A stretch of DNA of 64,000 nucleotides from Dermatemys mawii (lineage: Eukaryota; Chordata; Testudines; Dermatemydidae): contig ML677351.1 of assembly GCA_007922305.1 (NCBI GenBank), forward strand, positions 13,128,493 to 13,192,492. The letters are read 5' to 3'. Position numbers and translations under genes: made by a program. Every line of letters begins with the position of its first letter. The first letter of the stretch is position 1. Below are positions 62,421-64,000 of the stretch, piece by piece. The notes below the pieces were generated by a model. The model searched no databases, was not told where the DNA came from, and was given only the letters and a program-made list of their open reading frames with translations.

Positions 62421-62614
62421 TCATAGAATGGAGTATCAGGGTTGGAAGGGACCTCAGGAGGTCATCTAGTCCAACCCCCTGCTCAAAGCAGAACCAGTCC
62501 CCAACTAAATTGTCCCAGCCAGGGCTTTGTCAAGCCAGGCCTTAAAAACCTCTAAGGAAGGAGAAAGCTGTGGCCTGTATGGGGATCAAACCCATGACCT
62601 TGGTGTTATTAGCA
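62421..62614 (-). mobile_element. tRNA-Ile 3' half fused to a CR1 3' tail
   Basis: On the minus strand, 62614-62571 reads TGCTAATAACACCAAGGTCA, then TGGGTTTGATCCCCATACAG and GCCA: the anticodon loop (AAT), T arm and acceptor 3' strand of tRNA-Ile with a few changes. It runs straight into a turtle CR1 3' end (62570-62421) that finishes with the CR1 terminal motif ATTCTATGA. The tRNA 5' half is missing, so it cannot be a working tRNA. The build resembles a SINE or a template-switch chimera. Confidence 0.75.
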
Positions 62615-63209
62615 TGATTGTCATTTTGCAGTGGCAGCACTTTAATGTTGCTGCTCTTTTTGTGCCTCCCCCCTAATCAGCAGCCCTGCAGGGCCCCTAC
62701 GGGCAGGGCCGCTGGAAGTGGAGGGGCAAAAAGAGCAGCAGCATTAAAGTTAGGTGACAGTACAGGCAGCCATCTTTTACCAGTGCGCCGTACCAGTCTA
62801 TACCGCCTTACTTTTACCCCTGGAAATATCCACCATGCAAAATATGGCCCGTACCCAAGTTATTCAGCAAATATAATGTTCAAATAATCCATTCTCAACA
62901 TACATTACCATCCTGTCACATGGCAAAGATGAATCCTTTTCATAACTATGGTGTAAGCCATTTGACATGGGTCAAAATAAGTCACTATATGGTCTCTGGT
63001 TTCTTGGACATCGCTGCATTGGAAAGTTCTGCACAGTGTCTTCAACCGGATTCTGCAAACTTTGCAGCTGAATGCTGGGCCAGATTCTCCAGTTCACTGT
63101 CCACTTCACAGTACGGAAGCAGCTTTAACCCAGCTGCAGATGGCTACTGGGCATTCCTCTTGTGCAGGGGACTCTTTGCCAGTGGAAGGCTGGTGGATGC
63201 AGCATTGCT

Positions 63210-63835
63210 GAATGTAATGGAGCTGTGCTCCCTACCTGATCCTGCAGTCACGTGGGTTGGAACACGGTGTAAGTCAGGGCAGTCCCTGAATAAGGGAGCT
63301 GCAACTGGCTCTCTGTGTTCTCCCCACTTCCCACATCTCCACTCAGGCCAAGCGCAGTTTAGACAGAGTAGAGAATCAAGGCCTTTACCTTAAAATGCTG
63401 GGGACCTGTCACCAAGCCAGGCTTTACCCAGCTCCAAAGCATGCGCTGCATCACCCAGTCTCACACAAGGAGGTTTGTTTCTTTAACAGAGGGTATCAAA
63501 CAAACAGAAAACAGTCTTAACTCCATCCTTGGCGCCAGGATCACTAACTCCTCCCAGGGGTCTCTGGTACTCCAGCACCTGGCAGCTTCCCCACCTCAGT
63601 TAGCTCTGCTCCCTTCCTGGAGCAACAGCTGCACAACTGCTTCCCAGAGCCCAGACCCTGTGGCTCAAGAGACCCACCACAGGCTGACGCCCGCTCCACT
63701 CGGTGTGCCTTTCCCGTCCCACGGCTCAGCCTGTCCCAGACATTCCTCTCCCAGGTGCCCACTAGCAGCCCTTTATATGCCCAGATACAGCCCAGTCCCC
63801 TTTAATTAGCTGGATTGGGCTCACCTGCTCTGGTC
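63210..63835. repeat. Possible LTR-type repeat fragment
   Basis: CCCTTTATATGCCCAGATAC followed by TTAATTAGCTGGATTGGGCT near 63.77-63.82 kb, and the composition upstream, resemble turtle LTR sequence. No termini were found. The frames 62920-63393 and 63441-63809 have no recognisable domain. Confidence 0.3.
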
Positions 63836-63889
63836 CAGGGGCATAGGTGTGCACAGCACATTTCATCAGGGTGTGCAACCAGGGAATGC

Positions 63890-64000
63890 TGTGTCTCCCC
63901 AAACAGCCTGGTTCCACCCCCATCTGACCCCCACCCACTTCCCACCCCCTCAGAGCCCCCGACCCATCCAACCACAAAGACCAGCTACTATTTAACAGGG
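63890..64000. mobile_element. hAT element interior, cut by the window end
   Basis: TGTGTCTCCCCAAACAGCCT and CCACCCCCATCTGACCCCCA match the interior of the element at 35846-36544 (near 35920-35960) with few changes. The window ends inside it. Confidence 0.65.

Noticed and set aside
62571..62614. Functional tRNA-Ile gene
   Set aside because: Only the 3' half is present; the acceptor 5' strand, D arm and A box are missing.
62920..63809. Two frames of 157 and 122 codons near the right edge
   Set aside because: No domain, no splice context and sequence resembling repeat-derived DNA; not enough to call a gene.

Overview
This window is vertebrate nuclear DNA, most probably from a hidden-necked turtle (Cryptodira). 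It has long introns with GT-AG (one GC-AG) junctions and a CpG-island promoter. The dispersed repeats are the turtle set as I know it: CR1 LINEs, a tRNA-headed SINE with a CR1-like tail at about 1978-2160, DIRS-type tyrosine-recombinase retrotransposon sequence at 59.3-60.8 kb, many short hAT-type elements with 8-bp target duplications, and old MIR-like SINEs. The species call rests on recognising these families by eye, not on a search.

Three protein-coding genes can be rebuilt completely. PDZK1 (+ strand, eight coding exons, 4603-15034, 516 aa) is a four-PDZ scaffold of apical transporters. GPR89 (- strand, 14 coding exons, 41548-16832, 455 aa) is the Golgi pH regulator anion channel; it starts in a CpG island at about 41.0-41.87 kb. 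PDZK1 and GPR89 converge tail to tail with about 1.8 kb between their stop codons. GJA8 (- strand, 53675-52476, 399 aa, single coding exon) is the lens gap-junction connexin Cx50. All three frames are open and all exon phases agree.

Layout: 1-4.6 kb, gene-free repeats and probably the upstream region of PDZK1; 4.6-15.0 kb, PDZK1, with a 1.6-kb palindromic hAT derivative in intron 6; 15.0-16.8 kb, convergent 3' region; 16.8-41.5 kb, GPR89 with repeat-rich introns; 41.9-52.4 kb, intergenic, mostly old MIR-like and palindromic repeats; 52.5-53.7 kb, GJA8; 53.7-64 kb, upstream of GJA8, with CR1, DIRS, a solo-LTR-like element, a tRNA-Ile/CR1 chimera and an hAT piece cut by the window end.

The genes do not form a pathway; their linkage is a conserved synteny block matching human 1q21. 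In human, GPR89 exists as two copies, one near PDZK1 and one near GJA8. The single copy between both neighbours here fits the unsplit ancestral order. I found no clearly new biological system. The best leads are a GC-AG intron in GPR89, an altered carboxylate-binding loop in PDZ2 of PDZK1, a substitution at a widely conserved arginine in GJA8, the palindromic hAT element, and the tRNA-Ile/CR1 chimera.
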